From: a virus
Direction: 5' to 3' (one strand)
Virus record (IMG/VR): IMGVR_UViG_3300021225_000301
Span: 1-62,240 of that record
DNA length: 62,240 nt
Part shown: one piece after another, positions 49,600-57,583 of the stretch
Numbering within the stretch: the first letter of the stretch is position 1
Layout of the letters: each line of letters starts with the position of its first letter
The notes under the pieces: generated by a model
Told to the model about the DNA's origin: nothing
The model's database searches: none
Seen by the model: the letters and a program-made list of their open reading frames with translations, nothing else
Position numbers and translations under genes: made by a program

Positions 49600-52492
49600 C
49601 CACATCCTCTGCCCGGCGGCGCACTTTGAGCGCTTGCACGCGCATCGGCGGGGCCTTGGTCTTGGCGGTCATGTCCTTCTTTACGAACTCCACCATGATG
49701 TTGTTGGTCTCCGCCAGCTTCTTGCAAAACGCCGCATAGCCGAAACTGTGCGCGGCGCAGTGGGCCTTCATCATCTGCTCCTCGATAAAGAAGTCGCAGT
49801 AGCCCGGCGTGATGTTGTGCTCTACACGCCCAGAGATGGATGAGCGGGTGATACTCTCGTCCGCCTCCCGACCCATGCCAAACTCAGTCATCAGAGCGTT
49901 GCTCTGCGCATGACGGCGCACAACCAGCAGCTTGCCGAAATTCTCACTGATGAACGAGTTAAGCACATGCTCTGCAGTCCGGGCGTTGGTACGCATGGAC
50001 TTGCGCATGAAGGCCACCACATCCTTGTAGGCACCGAGAATCTCTTTGAGCGGCAGATCGACGATGCCGATGTACTTCTGGCTCCACAGCACCCCGGCGG
50101 TCACGGCGCAGCCGATGCCAGCCATCCAGAAGCGCTCGTCGTTGGTGGCGTTGAACACTTTGTACATCCGCTGCACGGTCTCGTTGGTCAACTCAGGCAG
50201 CAGCTCCTCGTTTTCCACCATGTAGTCCGCCATCATGTAGCCCGCCACGCCGTAGTTATGGTGCAGGCTCTTGATGATCTCGACCTCGGCAGAAGTCCAC
50301 GACAGCGGGTCTTCGATGATGTACTCCAGCAGCCGGCGCAGCTCACCCTCGGAGGAATGCTTGCGCACGCCAGTCAGCCAGTCCACGCCGTGCGTGTTGG
50401 ATGACAGCATCGCGATGGTGAACCACGTCGATAGGTTCAGGCGTTCTTTGTTCGCGCCAGACTCCATCCGCTCCTTGCCCTTGCCTTCCGACATATCCAG
50501 TAGGAAGCCGGGGAACCACTCAAAGTCCTTGCGGTTGTTGTTCGTGATCTCATCCGAGATCATCGGTAGGCAGTGCAGCAGACCCAGCCTTTGCTGCATC
50601 GCAACAGTGGACGTGGACTTGCCCGTGCGGTAGCGAGCCGGGTGCCCCCAGACCGAGGCCGCCAGCTCCAGTGCCAGCGACTTGCCCGTGCCGGACTCCG
50701 TGGAGGCGCAGTGAACTGTCATACCGGCCAGCCCGGTGTAGCGCATCAGTGGCGCGCCAGCGCCCAGCAGCAAGATGGACAGGTGCCTGTACATCTTCTT
50801 GTCGATCAGCATGCTGATGATGGTGCGCCAGCCCTCGATGGTGCCCTTGGGTTGAGTCGCCGAGACGATGTTCTCCAGCCCCGGGATCGGCACCTTGATT
50901 GGGGGTTTACCCTTAGAGAAGATGCGTCCCGCAAACACGAAGTTCTTGTCGGGCTGCCAGCCGTAGTTGTCCGGAACGGTGAGCGCCTTCTTCTCCAAGC
51001 CGGCCTTCTCGACGCAGGCGCGGACGTAAGCAAACAGGTTCTGGTCGTTGCCTTGGCCAAAGCTGGCGATGATGTTCTGCTGGGCTAGCGATTTGACCGT
51101 CTCTTCTCTGGAGACAATCGCCCGGGCCGGCACCAAGATGTCTGTCGCACCCTCGGGACGCAGCGCCATCATGTGCACAGTGTGCTCGCCATGGGCGTTG
51201 AGGATGTCCACCACGAACAGGTCGTAGGGCAGCAGCATGACGGGCTTCTTGGTCTTGGAGCCGTCGGCCATCTCGACCTCACGCTCCTGATACACGCCGC
51301 CTTTGTCGCCGTAGGCGTAGCCTTTGGGCGGTACCGGGCGCTTGATCGGTGCTGGCTCCGTCACCGTGCTCAAGTCCTCGAACTCTTGCAGGATTTCTTT
51401 CTCTTCCGTATTGACGTGAACCTCACGTCCCAGCGCCAGCGGGTTGGTGATCTTGCCCCACTGTGGGCATTTGGTGCACAGGCCGGGGTTCTCGGAGTCG
51501 AACTTGATGCAGGGGTAGGGGCCTTTGATCTCGCGAAGCTTTTGCTCCATCCGCTCGTTGGTGTACGGGTGAAGCTTGGTCAGCCACACGACAGCCTTGG
51601 AGCCGTCCTCACACTTCTGGGCAATCGACAGCCAGCCACGCCACAGCGGCTCCATGCCGTCGTCTTCCGCGTTCTCGATGAAGTGCTCAAGCTGGGCGCA
51701 ACCCGACCCAGACTGGGTGGCCTTGACGATGTTCTTGAATTTCGTTGAGCTGTTCTCAAACAGCTTCACGCTAGTGGCCGTCGGAGCTGCGGTGGGGCGG
51801 GTGCCCGGCAGCTCGATCACATTGCTCGGTGCCGTCACCGCAGGCGTACCGCCCGCGCCCAACTGGCCACGGATAGCTTCGCCAAGGATGTCGAAGTCGA
51901 ACAGCACGCCCTCTTCCAGTATCCGCACCGGACGCGGCTCCGAGTATTCCGGCTTGAAGTTGAGCGTGTCCGGGTAGCGCAGCACGCGGGCGGCATCTGC
52001 CGTCACCGTCATGTCGATCTTCAGGCCCTCTTGCTTGCACAGGCGCTTGAAGTTCTCCGCCAGCGGCTTCCACGTCGTGATGTCCTGCGTCTCGGTCAGG
52101 GGCCAGTAGACGTGATACCCACCGCCCGAGTCCACGATGTAGGGCTTGCCAAGTTCGTGCAGCCCGGTCTTTTGCATGAAGGAGGTGAACGCCTCCATGC
52201 CTTCTTCTTTGGTGCCGTAGGTCTTGGGACCGTCTTTGTTGCAGTCGATGTCTGCGAACAGCGCCTTGATGTGCCGTGCGTTCTCAGCGATGCGCGAACC
52301 CGCCTTCTCAAACGTTGCCAGCGCAAAGTACGTGTTGTACTTGTCCTCGACCCAAGCGTCTACGTGTTGTTGCAGGTCTTCATATTTCTCCTCGAACTTG
52401 TGCTCTTTTCGTTTTGTGGTCAGCTCGACCGCGCAATACAACCCGTGACCGGGTGGCGGCAGAACCACCGCGAAGAACTCTTGCGGTGTCAT
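49559..52492 (-). CDS. Primase-polymerase/helicase fusion, 977 aa
   Basis: N-terminal archaeo-eukaryotic primase (PrimPol) domain: FADID (Asp81, Asp83), SGGGYHVYW (His127) and IDMTVTADAARVLRYPDT (~159-176). A Cys pair CTKC lies in the middle. The C-terminal DUF927/SF3-like AAA+ helicase has Walker A SGTGKS (Lys604). It probably starts replication by unwinding and priming. First enzyme of the replication set by position; upstream genes encode a helix-turn-helix protein and a possible ssDNA-binding protein. Confidence 0.85.
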   Translation of the reverse strand: MTPQEFFAVVLPPPGHGLYCAVELTTKRKEHKFEEKYEDLQQHVDAWVEDKYNTYFALATFEKAGSRIAENARHIKALFADIDCNKDGPKTYGTKEEGMEAFTSFMQKTGLHELGKPYIVDSGGGYHVYWPLTETQDITTWKPLAENFKRLCKQEGLKIDMTVTADAARVLRYPDTLNFKPEYSEPRPVRILEEGVLFDFDILGEAIRGQLGAGGTPAVTAPSNVIELPGTRPTAAPTATSVKLFENSSTKFKNIVKATQSGSGCAQLEHFIENAEDDGMEPLWRGWLSIAQKCEDGSKAVVWLTKLHPYTNERMEQKLREIKGPYPCIKFDSENPGLCTKCPQWGKITNPLALGREVHVNTEEKEILQEFEDLSTVTEPAPIKRPVPPKGYAYGDKGGVYQEREVEMADGSKTKKPVMLLPYDLFVVDILNAHGEHTVHMMALRPEGATDILVPARAIVSREETVKSLAQQNIIASFGQGNDQNLFAYVRACVEKAGLEKKALTVPDNYGWQPDKNFVFAGRIFSKGKPPIKVPIPGLENIVSATQPKGTIEGWRTIISMLIDKKMYRHLSILLLGAGAPLMRYTGLAGMTVHCASTESGTGKSLALELAASVWGHPARYRTGKSTSTVAMQQRLGLLHCLPMISDEITNNNRKDFEWFPGFLLDMSEGKGKERMESGANKERLNLSTWFTIAMLSSNTHGVDWLTGVRKHSSEGELRRLLEYIIEDPLSWTSAEVEIIKSLHHNYGVAGYMMADYMVENEELLPELTNETVQRMYKVFNATNDERFWMAGIGCAVTAGVLWSQKYIGIVDLPLKEILGAYKDVVAFMRKSMRTNARTAEHVLNSFISENFGKLLVVRRHAQSNALMTEFGMGREADESITRSSISGRVEHNITPGYCDFFIEEQMMKAHCAAHSFGYAAFCKKLAETNNIMVEFVKKDMTAKTKAPPMRVQALKVRRRAEDVDELLQNPPSLEAA

Positions 52493-52510
52493 TCGGATTC
52501 CCGGTGAGGT

Positions 52511-52690
52511 TTATAGCTGGTCGAACAGGTTGAGTTGGCGGGGGTCGTCGGCGCGGTTGGGTTCATCAAAGTTTTTGGCGAACGCTTTGCTGAGTTGCTC
52601 AGCCCATTCCGTGGGCAGCGCGCCGGCCTGCAAGTAGGCGTAGCGCTCCAGCTCTTCGTCGCTTAGGGATTGAGGTTGTATTCCCGGCAT
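52511..52690 (-). CDS. Hypothetical protein, 59 aa
   Basis: Start MPGIQPQSLSDEELERYAYL after GGAGAACGAT; a TTG four codons earlier is within the ribosome site. All helical and acidic, ending RQLNLFDQL. The last residues resemble a clamp-binding peptide (QLNLF), which might dock on the host sliding clamp; this is a guess from the motif. Common next to replication genes. Confidence 0.65.
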   Translation of the reverse strand: MPGIQPQSLSDEELERYAYLQAGALPTEWAEQLSKAFAKNFDEPNRADDPRQLNLFDQL

Positions 52691-52941
52691 ATCGTTCTCC
52701 AAGCCTCGTCGGCGTTTGCTGATGTTTGTAGGATTTTGAGAAGGAACTCGGCGCGATCTCGATAGCCGACGAACACTTCAGTGCCCGTGAACCAGTTGTA
52801 GACCGTCTGCCGGGTTACTCCCAAAGCTGTGGCAATTTTGGTCACGGGGAAGTCATGATAGACCGCCCAGCGCCCGAGCTGGTTACCCAGCGACTTGGGC
52901 GTCTTCGCAACCGCGTCGATAATTTTTTGTGAGTAAGCCAT
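52663..52941 (-). CDS. Helix-turn-helix DNA-binding protein, 92 aa
   Basis: Residues ~32-55 (FPVTKIATALGVTRQTVYNWFTG) are a clear Cro/Xre-type helix-turn-helix with the VTRQTVYNW recognition helix. It may regulate the replication operon or help origin recognition. Weak ribosome site; the leader has a GC hairpin, so translation could be limited. Overlaps the next gene by 28 bp. Confidence 0.75.
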   Translation of the reverse strand: MAYSQKIIDAVAKTPKSLGNQLGRWAVYHDFPVTKIATALGVTRQTVYNWFTGTEVFVGYRDRAEFLLKILQTSANADEAWRTICREYNLNP

Positions 52942-52951
52942 TTGTTTAGGT

Positions 52952-52971
52952 GGGGCGGCTTGCGCCGCCCC
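52952..52971. terminator. GC hairpin, GGGGCGGC-TTGC-GCCGCCCC
   Basis: Perfect 8-bp stem with a 4-nt loop right after the stop of the gene at 52978 and just before the HTH gene. No U-tract; an mRNA-stabilising or attenuating hairpin. Confidence 0.5.
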
Positions 52972-52977
52972 TGTGTC

Positions 52978-53928
52978 TTACTCGTCGTCCCAGTCGGCGA
53001 CGATGTCAGCCAGCTTGCCCTTCTTGGCAGGCACAGCCTCGGCCTTGGGTGCGGGCTTGCGCACTTCCGGCTCCTCGTCCTCAGACACCGCCGGGGCGGC
53101 TTTCTTCTTGGGCTTGGGCGCTTCTTCCTCTTCAGCCTCCACCGCTGCGCCGGGGCGCTTGCCTTCCAGCATCATGGGGGCGGGCTTGGTCACGCCATCG
53201 GCGGCAGCCGGGGTCATCAGTACGGCACGCTGTGCCTCCACACTCTGCGCCTTCTCCTGCACCGTCCCGTACTCGCCTTCCGTCAGCCAGCGCTGCGGGG
53301 CAAACACCAGCTTGGGGGACTCAGCCGTAGTGTCAAACTTCATGCGCGTGACAACCATGTCGAGGTTGACCGGGGGAGTCTGCGTTGCCGCCCACCGTGC
53401 GTATGCTTGCAGCGGCAGCTTGTCGCCTTCACCCTTGCCGAAGATTGAAGTTGCGGGCAGTGTGACCTGCAGCACGTCGCCTTCAGGGTTGTTAGCCAGC
53501 ACCACAGCCAGACGCTGTTGGTAGCGGCAGGCGCGGGAGTTACCGTTGCCAGAGCCTGCGATGTTCTGGGGGCACTTGGCGCAGGTCGATGCCTGCGGTG
53601 CCTTGATGGACTTGTCGGGGGTCTCGCCGTCGTTGCTCCAGCAATCCGGGGCCACAGCCGCTGCATCCTTGTCGTACTTACCTGCGTAGAAGATGCGGCT
53701 GACCTTGGGTGCAGCTTTCACAACGATCACGTCGAGGTGACGATCTTCGATGTTAGCGATCTCTTTGCCGCCAGCGACCAGACGGAACACGCCACCTTTG
53801 ATGGAGACGCGCTTGACGCCGGGGCCAGTGGCCGGCCCGCCAGCCAGAGCCAGCGTGGTTTCAGACAGTTCTGCGTTGGCTACGAACGCGGGTGCTTTTG
53901 CGGAATTGAATACAGTGATATTGCTCAT
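52978..53928 (-). CDS. Putative ssDNA-binding protein, 316 aa
   Basis: A folded core (1-225) with a Cys cluster (C.SNDGETP..., CAKCPQN, CRYQQR; about 97-139) likely holding zinc, then a low-complexity Pro/Glu/Lys tail ending in acidic DWDDE. This gp32-like plan (zinc core plus acidic tail) and its place between primase and helicase genes suggest single-stranded DNA binding. No direct family assignment. Confidence 0.6.
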   Translation of the reverse strand: MSNITVFNSAKAPAFVANAELSETTLALAGGPATGPGVKRVSIKGGVFRLVAGGKEIANIEDRHLDVIVVKAAPKVSRIFYAGKYDKDAAAVAPDCWSNDGETPDKSIKAPQASTCAKCPQNIAGSGNGNSRACRYQQRLAVVLANNPEGDVLQVTLPATSIFGKGEGDKLPLQAYARWAATQTPPVNLDMVVTRMKFDTTAESPKLVFAPQRWLTEGEYGTVQEKAQSVEAQRAVLMTPAAADGVTKPAPMMLEGKRPGAAVEAEEEEAPKPKKKAAPAVSEDEEPEVRKPAPKAEAVPAKKGKLADIVADWDDE

Positions 53929-53937
53929 GATGTGCTT

Positions 53938-54351
53938 TCAGTTGGTAGGTTTGCGTACCGAGATGTCGTACTCCGCATGGGAGTTCAACCCGGGCGGTAC
54001 GAGTCCCGGATTCTCTTCGAGAAATTGGTTCATGTTGGACTGCGCGATGCGCTTCTCCAGCAAGTCCACTGCGTCATGCTCGACCACGAACTTCTTGAAG
54101 GAGTCCCAGTCTTGCGTGCTGTAACGGGTCTTGATGGACAGCACCACGGTGCCCTGCGCGGTGCGCACTGATGTGACGCCCATCGTCTTCATCATGTCCT
54201 TCATCGCGTTCTTGATCTCCTCCTGCTGCGCCTTCAGAGCCTCGACCTTGCCGTCGTACTCCTGTGTCAGCGTGGTGATCTCAGTGCGAATCTTGCGGTA
54301 AATCTTCGCGAGCCGATCCAGTGGGATCGTTTCACTCTCAGTCTCTGTCAT
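53938..54351 (-). CDS. Coiled-coil replication-region protein, 137 aa
   Basis: Residues 10-60 form a coiled coil (LAKIYRKIRTEITTLTQEYDGK), followed by VRTAQGTVVLSIKTRYSTQDWDSFKKFV and a PPGLN-containing end. I know this protein type from other phages, next to the putative ssDNA-binding gene; role unknown. GGAGAAGCAA precedes the ATG. Confidence 0.7.
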   Translation of the reverse strand: MTETESETIPLDRLAKIYRKIRTEITTLTQEYDGKVEALKAQQEEIKNAMKDMMKTMGVTSVRTAQGTVVLSIKTRYSTQDWDSFKKFVVEHDAVDLLEKRIAQSNMNQFLEENPGLVPPGLNSHAEYDISVRKPTN

Positions 54352-54417
54352 TTGCTTCTCCGTGTTATTTGTCTAGGGTTGGACAGTGTACATGTTTTTG
54401 CTGGGTGCGCAACTCCT

Positions 54418-55974
54418 TTATTCGCTGATCACGCTGTTGAACATGTCAGTCAGTAAAGAGTTGTCGTCCACTTTCTGACTGAGCGCTTTGAACATCCGCT
54501 TCTCCACCGGGCTGGACTGGATGTGCACCACGGTGACCTTGTCGCTGGTCTGGCCCTTACGGTCGGCCCGGGCGCAGCACTGGATGTACTGCTCCACGCT
54601 CATCAGTGGGCCGTAGAACACGACGGTGTCAGCAGCGGTTAGGGTAATCCCGTGCGCCGAGGCTTGGGGCTGCATCACCAGCACGCGCGGCTCCGGTTCG
54701 TTTTGGAACCTGTGGATGATCTGCGCCCGCTTGGACGCTGTCACCCCGCCGTGAATCTGCTCGTTGGCTATGCCCTTTTTCGTAAGGTGATTGCTGATGG
54801 TCTCAATGATGCTCAGGTACAGCGCAAAGATGATCACCTTTCGGTTCGTCTCTTCCAGCACTTCCTCCAGTACCGACAGGCGGGGCGCGGCGTCGAACTC
54901 CACCACCTCACGGTCGTCTGTGTATGCTGCACCGCAAGAAATTTGCAGCAGCTTGTTCATCGCAGCAGCGGCATTGACCGCCGTGATGGTTTCCCCTGCC
55001 GCCTGCACCAGCATCTGCGTCTTGAGCATGTTGTAGTACTTGGCCTGCTGGGGCGTCATCTCCACGTCCCGAGCCATCGTAACAACCGGCGGCAGGTCGA
55101 GACACTGCGCCTTGGTGAAGCGGATCGCAGGCTGGAGCGCCTCGAACACTTCCTCTTTGGCGGTGGCTTTGGGTGCCCACTTGTACATGGTGATCTTGTT
55201 CATCACCTTGTCGCGCCACGCCGTGAAGAATTTCGGCACGCCGTCCGGGTTCACCAGCTTGGCAAGGCCATACGCATCCACGGGAGACTGCGACGCAGGT
55301 GTGCCGGTCATCATCCACAGGTAGGTCTGCGTGGTGAGGATGGAGTTGAGCGCCTTCCAGCGCCGGGTCGTGTTGGTCTTGTAGGCGTTGGCTTCATCGA
55401 CGATCACGAGATCGAACCTACCGTCGGCCTTCACCTCGTCGGCGATCAGGGCTAGTCCCTCGTAGTTGGTGATGACGATCTCGTAGTCCTGCTGGATCAT
55501 CTCGATGCGCCGTGCAGCTTTCGGATGGTGGGCGATGATGGCGCTGCGGTGCAGGACGCTGTTGTTGATGTCCCCCATCCATGCGCTGTGCATGATCGAC
55601 AGAGGGCACAGGATCAGCACGCGCCGCACCTTGCCCAGCTTCATCAGGTAGTCAGCGGCCCACAGGGCCGAGAGAGTTTTGCCCGTGCCGGGTTCGCTGA
55701 ACACGAACGCCCTGCGATGCATGGTCAGGAAGGCAGCCGTGTCGATCTGGTGCTGCATGGGCTTATAGCGCCCGGGCCAGTCGTAGCGTTGGGTGATGGG
55801 GGAGGGGACGTTCTTCACGCCCAGATTGCGCAGTACCCGCGCCTCGTCCAGCCCCCAGTACACAGCCACCTGATAGCCGCCATCGACAGGGATGACTTTG
55901 TGTTTGGGGATGATGCTGTACTTGGCCGGGTTGCGCGTCTTAAACAGCAGCGCTTTGTTGTCTACGATCTGCAC
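54418..55974 (-). CDS. SNF2-type DNA helicase, 518 aa
   Basis: GTG start with GGAGAAGCAG upstream. Superfamily 2: Walker A SEPGTGKT (93-100), motif II DEAN (193-196), motif III TGTPA, and a C-terminal domain with QCCARADRKGQ as motif VI. ATP-driven translocation on double-stranded DNA, probably aiding recombination or replication restart. Typical length for phage SNF2 proteins. Confidence 0.9.
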   Translation of the reverse strand: MQIVDNKALLFKTRNPAKYSIIPKHKVIPVDGGYQVAVYWGLDEARVLRNLGVKNVPSPITQRYDWPGRYKPMQHQIDTAAFLTMHRRAFVFSEPGTGKTLSALWAADYLMKLGKVRRVLILCPLSIMHSAWMGDINNSVLHRSAIIAHHPKAARRIEMIQQDYEIVITNYEGLALIADEVKADGRFDLVIVDEANAYKTNTTRRWKALNSILTTQTYLWMMTGTPASQSPVDAYGLAKLVNPDGVPKFFTAWRDKVMNKITMYKWAPKATAKEEVFEALQPAIRFTKAQCLDLPPVVTMARDVEMTPQQAKYYNMLKTQMLVQAAGETITAVNAAAAMNKLLQISCGAAYTDDREVVEFDAAPRLSVLEEVLEETNRKVIIFALYLSIIETISNHLTKKGIANEQIHGGVTASKRAQIIHRFQNEPEPRVLVMQPQASAHGITLTAADTVVFYGPLMSVEQYIQCCARADRKGQTSDKVTVVHIQSSPVEKRMFKALSQKVDDNSLLTDMFNSVISE

Positions 55975-55988
55975 CTGCTTCTCCAGTT

Positions 55989-56225
55989 TTATTTGTTGTC
56001 GCCTTGATTGGCACTCTTACTTCGCAGCCGCAGATTGCCCGGGGTCGTCTTGCCGCCCTTGCGTAGCGGCGTCTTGTGGTCGATGTCCTTGCCCGCCCGG
56101 TCGATGCCCTTCTTGTCGTAGAGCCGGCGGGCCTTCTGCCGTTCGAGCTGGTCTTGGGTTTCGCCGGAAGCCTTCTGCAGTTTGTAGGCGTGCTTGTAGT
56201 CACGCTTGCCGTTGGTCTGGGTCAT
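55989..56225 (-). CDS. Small HNH-like protein, 78 aa
   Basis: The C-terminal part DIDHKTPLRKGGKTTPGNLR fits the HNH core (Asp-His, then Asn), but the zinc Cys pairs and final His are not obvious, so it may be a minimal or degenerate nuclease. GAGG before the ATG. Very basic. Confidence 0.65.
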   Translation of the reverse strand: MTQTNGKRDYKHAYKLQKASGETQDQLERQKARRLYDKKGIDRAGKDIDHKTPLRKGGKTTPGNLRLRSKSANQGDNK

Positions 56226-56232
56226 GATGTCC

Positions 56233-56898
56233 TCAGTGCTTGGGGTTGAACTCGCAGCCGGTCACTTGGCACCAGCCGCACAGGGGGGTCGGAGTTGGGT
56301 TCCACACGTCATTGGAGAAGCACGCCTCAAGCCGCGCCGTGCGCTCACGGTACTTCCACCAGTGATCATCCTTCTGGTCACGCGTCATGGACATCTTGAC
56401 CATGTCGTTCTTCACGATAAACAGCAGGGCGCTGTTCACTTTGCGGATATGAGGGAAGTGCTCGAAGACCATGAGCGACATGAGCACAAGCTGATCCCTG
56501 TCGGGGTACTTGTTGTTACCGGTCTTCCAATCGCCCACCCACGCTGTGAGGTTCTCGTCGTCGAGGATTAGGATGTCGGCGATGCCGCGCACCCACACGT
56601 CGGGTGACTTCCACTCGCAGGGCTTGAGGTCAACGGTCAGCGCCATCTCATACTCAGCCAGCTTGCGCCCGGGTTTGCCCAGCATGGCGTCCGCCACATC
56701 CTTGAACTGCGCGTACTGCGCAGGAATCTCCTTGCCGTCCCGGATGTACAGCTCTAACGCCTCATGCACTTGGTTGCCGTAGCGCGTGGCCTCAGTCTCT
56801 TGGAAGGGGTACTTCTTCAAGACCTTGACCTCGTGGTATCTGCGGGCGCAACCCTCGAAGTCTTTGAGGGAGCTGTGGCTCCATGCTGGTTTTTTCAT
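56233..56898 (-). CDS. Cas4/RecB-like PD-(D/E)XK nuclease, 221 aa
   Basis: Catalytic set: His45 (GNQVHEALE), Asp108 (GIADILI), Asp123 and Lys125 (VGDWKTG). Four Cys residues, Cys17 at the N-terminus and Cys207, Cys210, Cys215 at the C-terminus, match the iron-sulfur cluster layout of Cas4 and AddB-type nucleases. Likely an exonuclease in phage recombination. No CRISPR array is present. Confidence 0.85.
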   Translation of the reverse strand: MKKPAWSHSSLKDFEGCARRYHEVKVLKKYPFQETEATRYGNQVHEALELYIRDGKEIPAQYAQFKDVADAMLGKPGRKLAEYEMALTVDLKPCEWKSPDVWVRGIADILILDDENLTAWVGDWKTGNNKYPDRDQLVLMSLMVFEHFPHIRKVNSALLFIVKNDMVKMSMTRDQKDDHWWKYRERTARLEACFSNDVWNPTPTPLCGWCQVTGCEFNPKH

Positions 56899-57089
56899 TT
56901 ATCAAACCTTTTCTTTGCTAACTCAGGGTACTCCAACAAAAACTCCGCAAACTGCTGGAACTCTTCCTTTGGCACCAGCTTAAACTTTGTTTGGCCGTCT
57001 TTGTGCATGGCAATGAAAATGCTGACCCCGTTGACGATAGCGTCGCGCATGAACGCTTCTTCAACATCTTCCCAAAACTGTTCATTCAT
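56895..57089 (-). CDS. Hypothetical protein, 64 aa
   Basis: MNEQFWEDVEEAFMRDAIVNG..., mixed helix and strand, ending in KKRFDK. The stop overlaps the nuclease start (ATGA) and the start follows the peptidase stop closely. No family assigned. Confidence 0.65.
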   Translation of the reverse strand: MNEQFWEDVEEAFMRDAIVNGVSIFIAMHKDGQTKFKLVPKEEFQQFAEFLLEYPELAKKRFDK

Positions 57090-57388
57090 TTGAACTTCGC
57101 TGTGTTGATTGCCTTGGACAGGCGGTTGGCGAACCGGGTCACGAACTTCTCGTTGTTGTACAGGCTGCTGCCCATGTCATAGAGGATCGCGTGTGTCAGC
57201 TCGTGCCAGAACGTGTCACTGACTTCTTCTTTGGAAAACGGCTTGTCGGTGACGTTGCACTTCTTGGCAACTTCGATCTCGCCCGTACCGTAGTACACGT
57301 ACCCCATCTGCGCCTTGCGCTGCATGGTCTCGACGATCTCGACCGAGTACCAGCGGTCTCCTACTTTCACTTTCTTTGGCAAGTCCAT
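57086..57388 (-). CDS. SprT/ImmA-like HExxH metallopeptidase, 100 aa
   Basis: Short zincin: HELTH (62-66) in DTFWHELTHAILYDMGSS, preceded by a beta-rich part (DRWYSVEIVE, GYVYYGTGEIEVA). The core is compact and the third zinc ligand is probably further on (Glu in NNEKFVTRF). It might cut a host protein or a phage regulator. AAGGAGAAGCAG before the ATG. Confidence 0.7.
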   Translation of the reverse strand: MDLPKKVKVGDRWYSVEIVETMQRKAQMGYVYYGTGEIEVAKKCNVTDKPFSKEEVSDTFWHELTHAILYDMGSSLYNNEKFVTRFANRLSKAINTAKFK

Positions 57389-57403
57389 CTGCTTCTCCTT
57401 GGG

Positions 57404-57583
57404 TTATTTGTTTTGCATGAGCCGAAGAGTTTGAACAAGAAGCCGCGACTCAGTCACAAGCTCCAGCGCTCTCTCCTCCGCCTCTGACAGCGTGCGGTGC
57501 AGACATGCGTCGTGCACCTCCTTGGCCAGCCGCTCGATGTTCATAAGCGGCGTGGCGTAATCAATCAGTACGTCTTCTTTCAT
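57404..57583 (-). CDS. Hypothetical helical protein, 59 aa
   Basis: MKEDVLIDYATPLMNIERLAKEV, then a helical charged body ending LRLMQNK. The ATG overlaps the polymerase stop (TGATG). Small polymerase-linked protein of unknown role. Confidence 0.65.
   Translation of the reverse strand: MKEDVLIDYATPLMNIERLAKEVHDACLHRTLSEAEERALELVTESRLLVQTLRLMQNK

Noticed and set aside
52511-52702. TTG start for the 59-aa gene
   Set aside because: The TTG is part of the GGAG ribosome site that serves the ATG four codons later; the same reasoning moved the starts at 3552 and 12272.
56233-56898. Sign of a phage-borne CRISPR system
   Set aside because: The Cas4-like nuclease stands alone; I found no regular direct repeats with spacers and no other cas gene.
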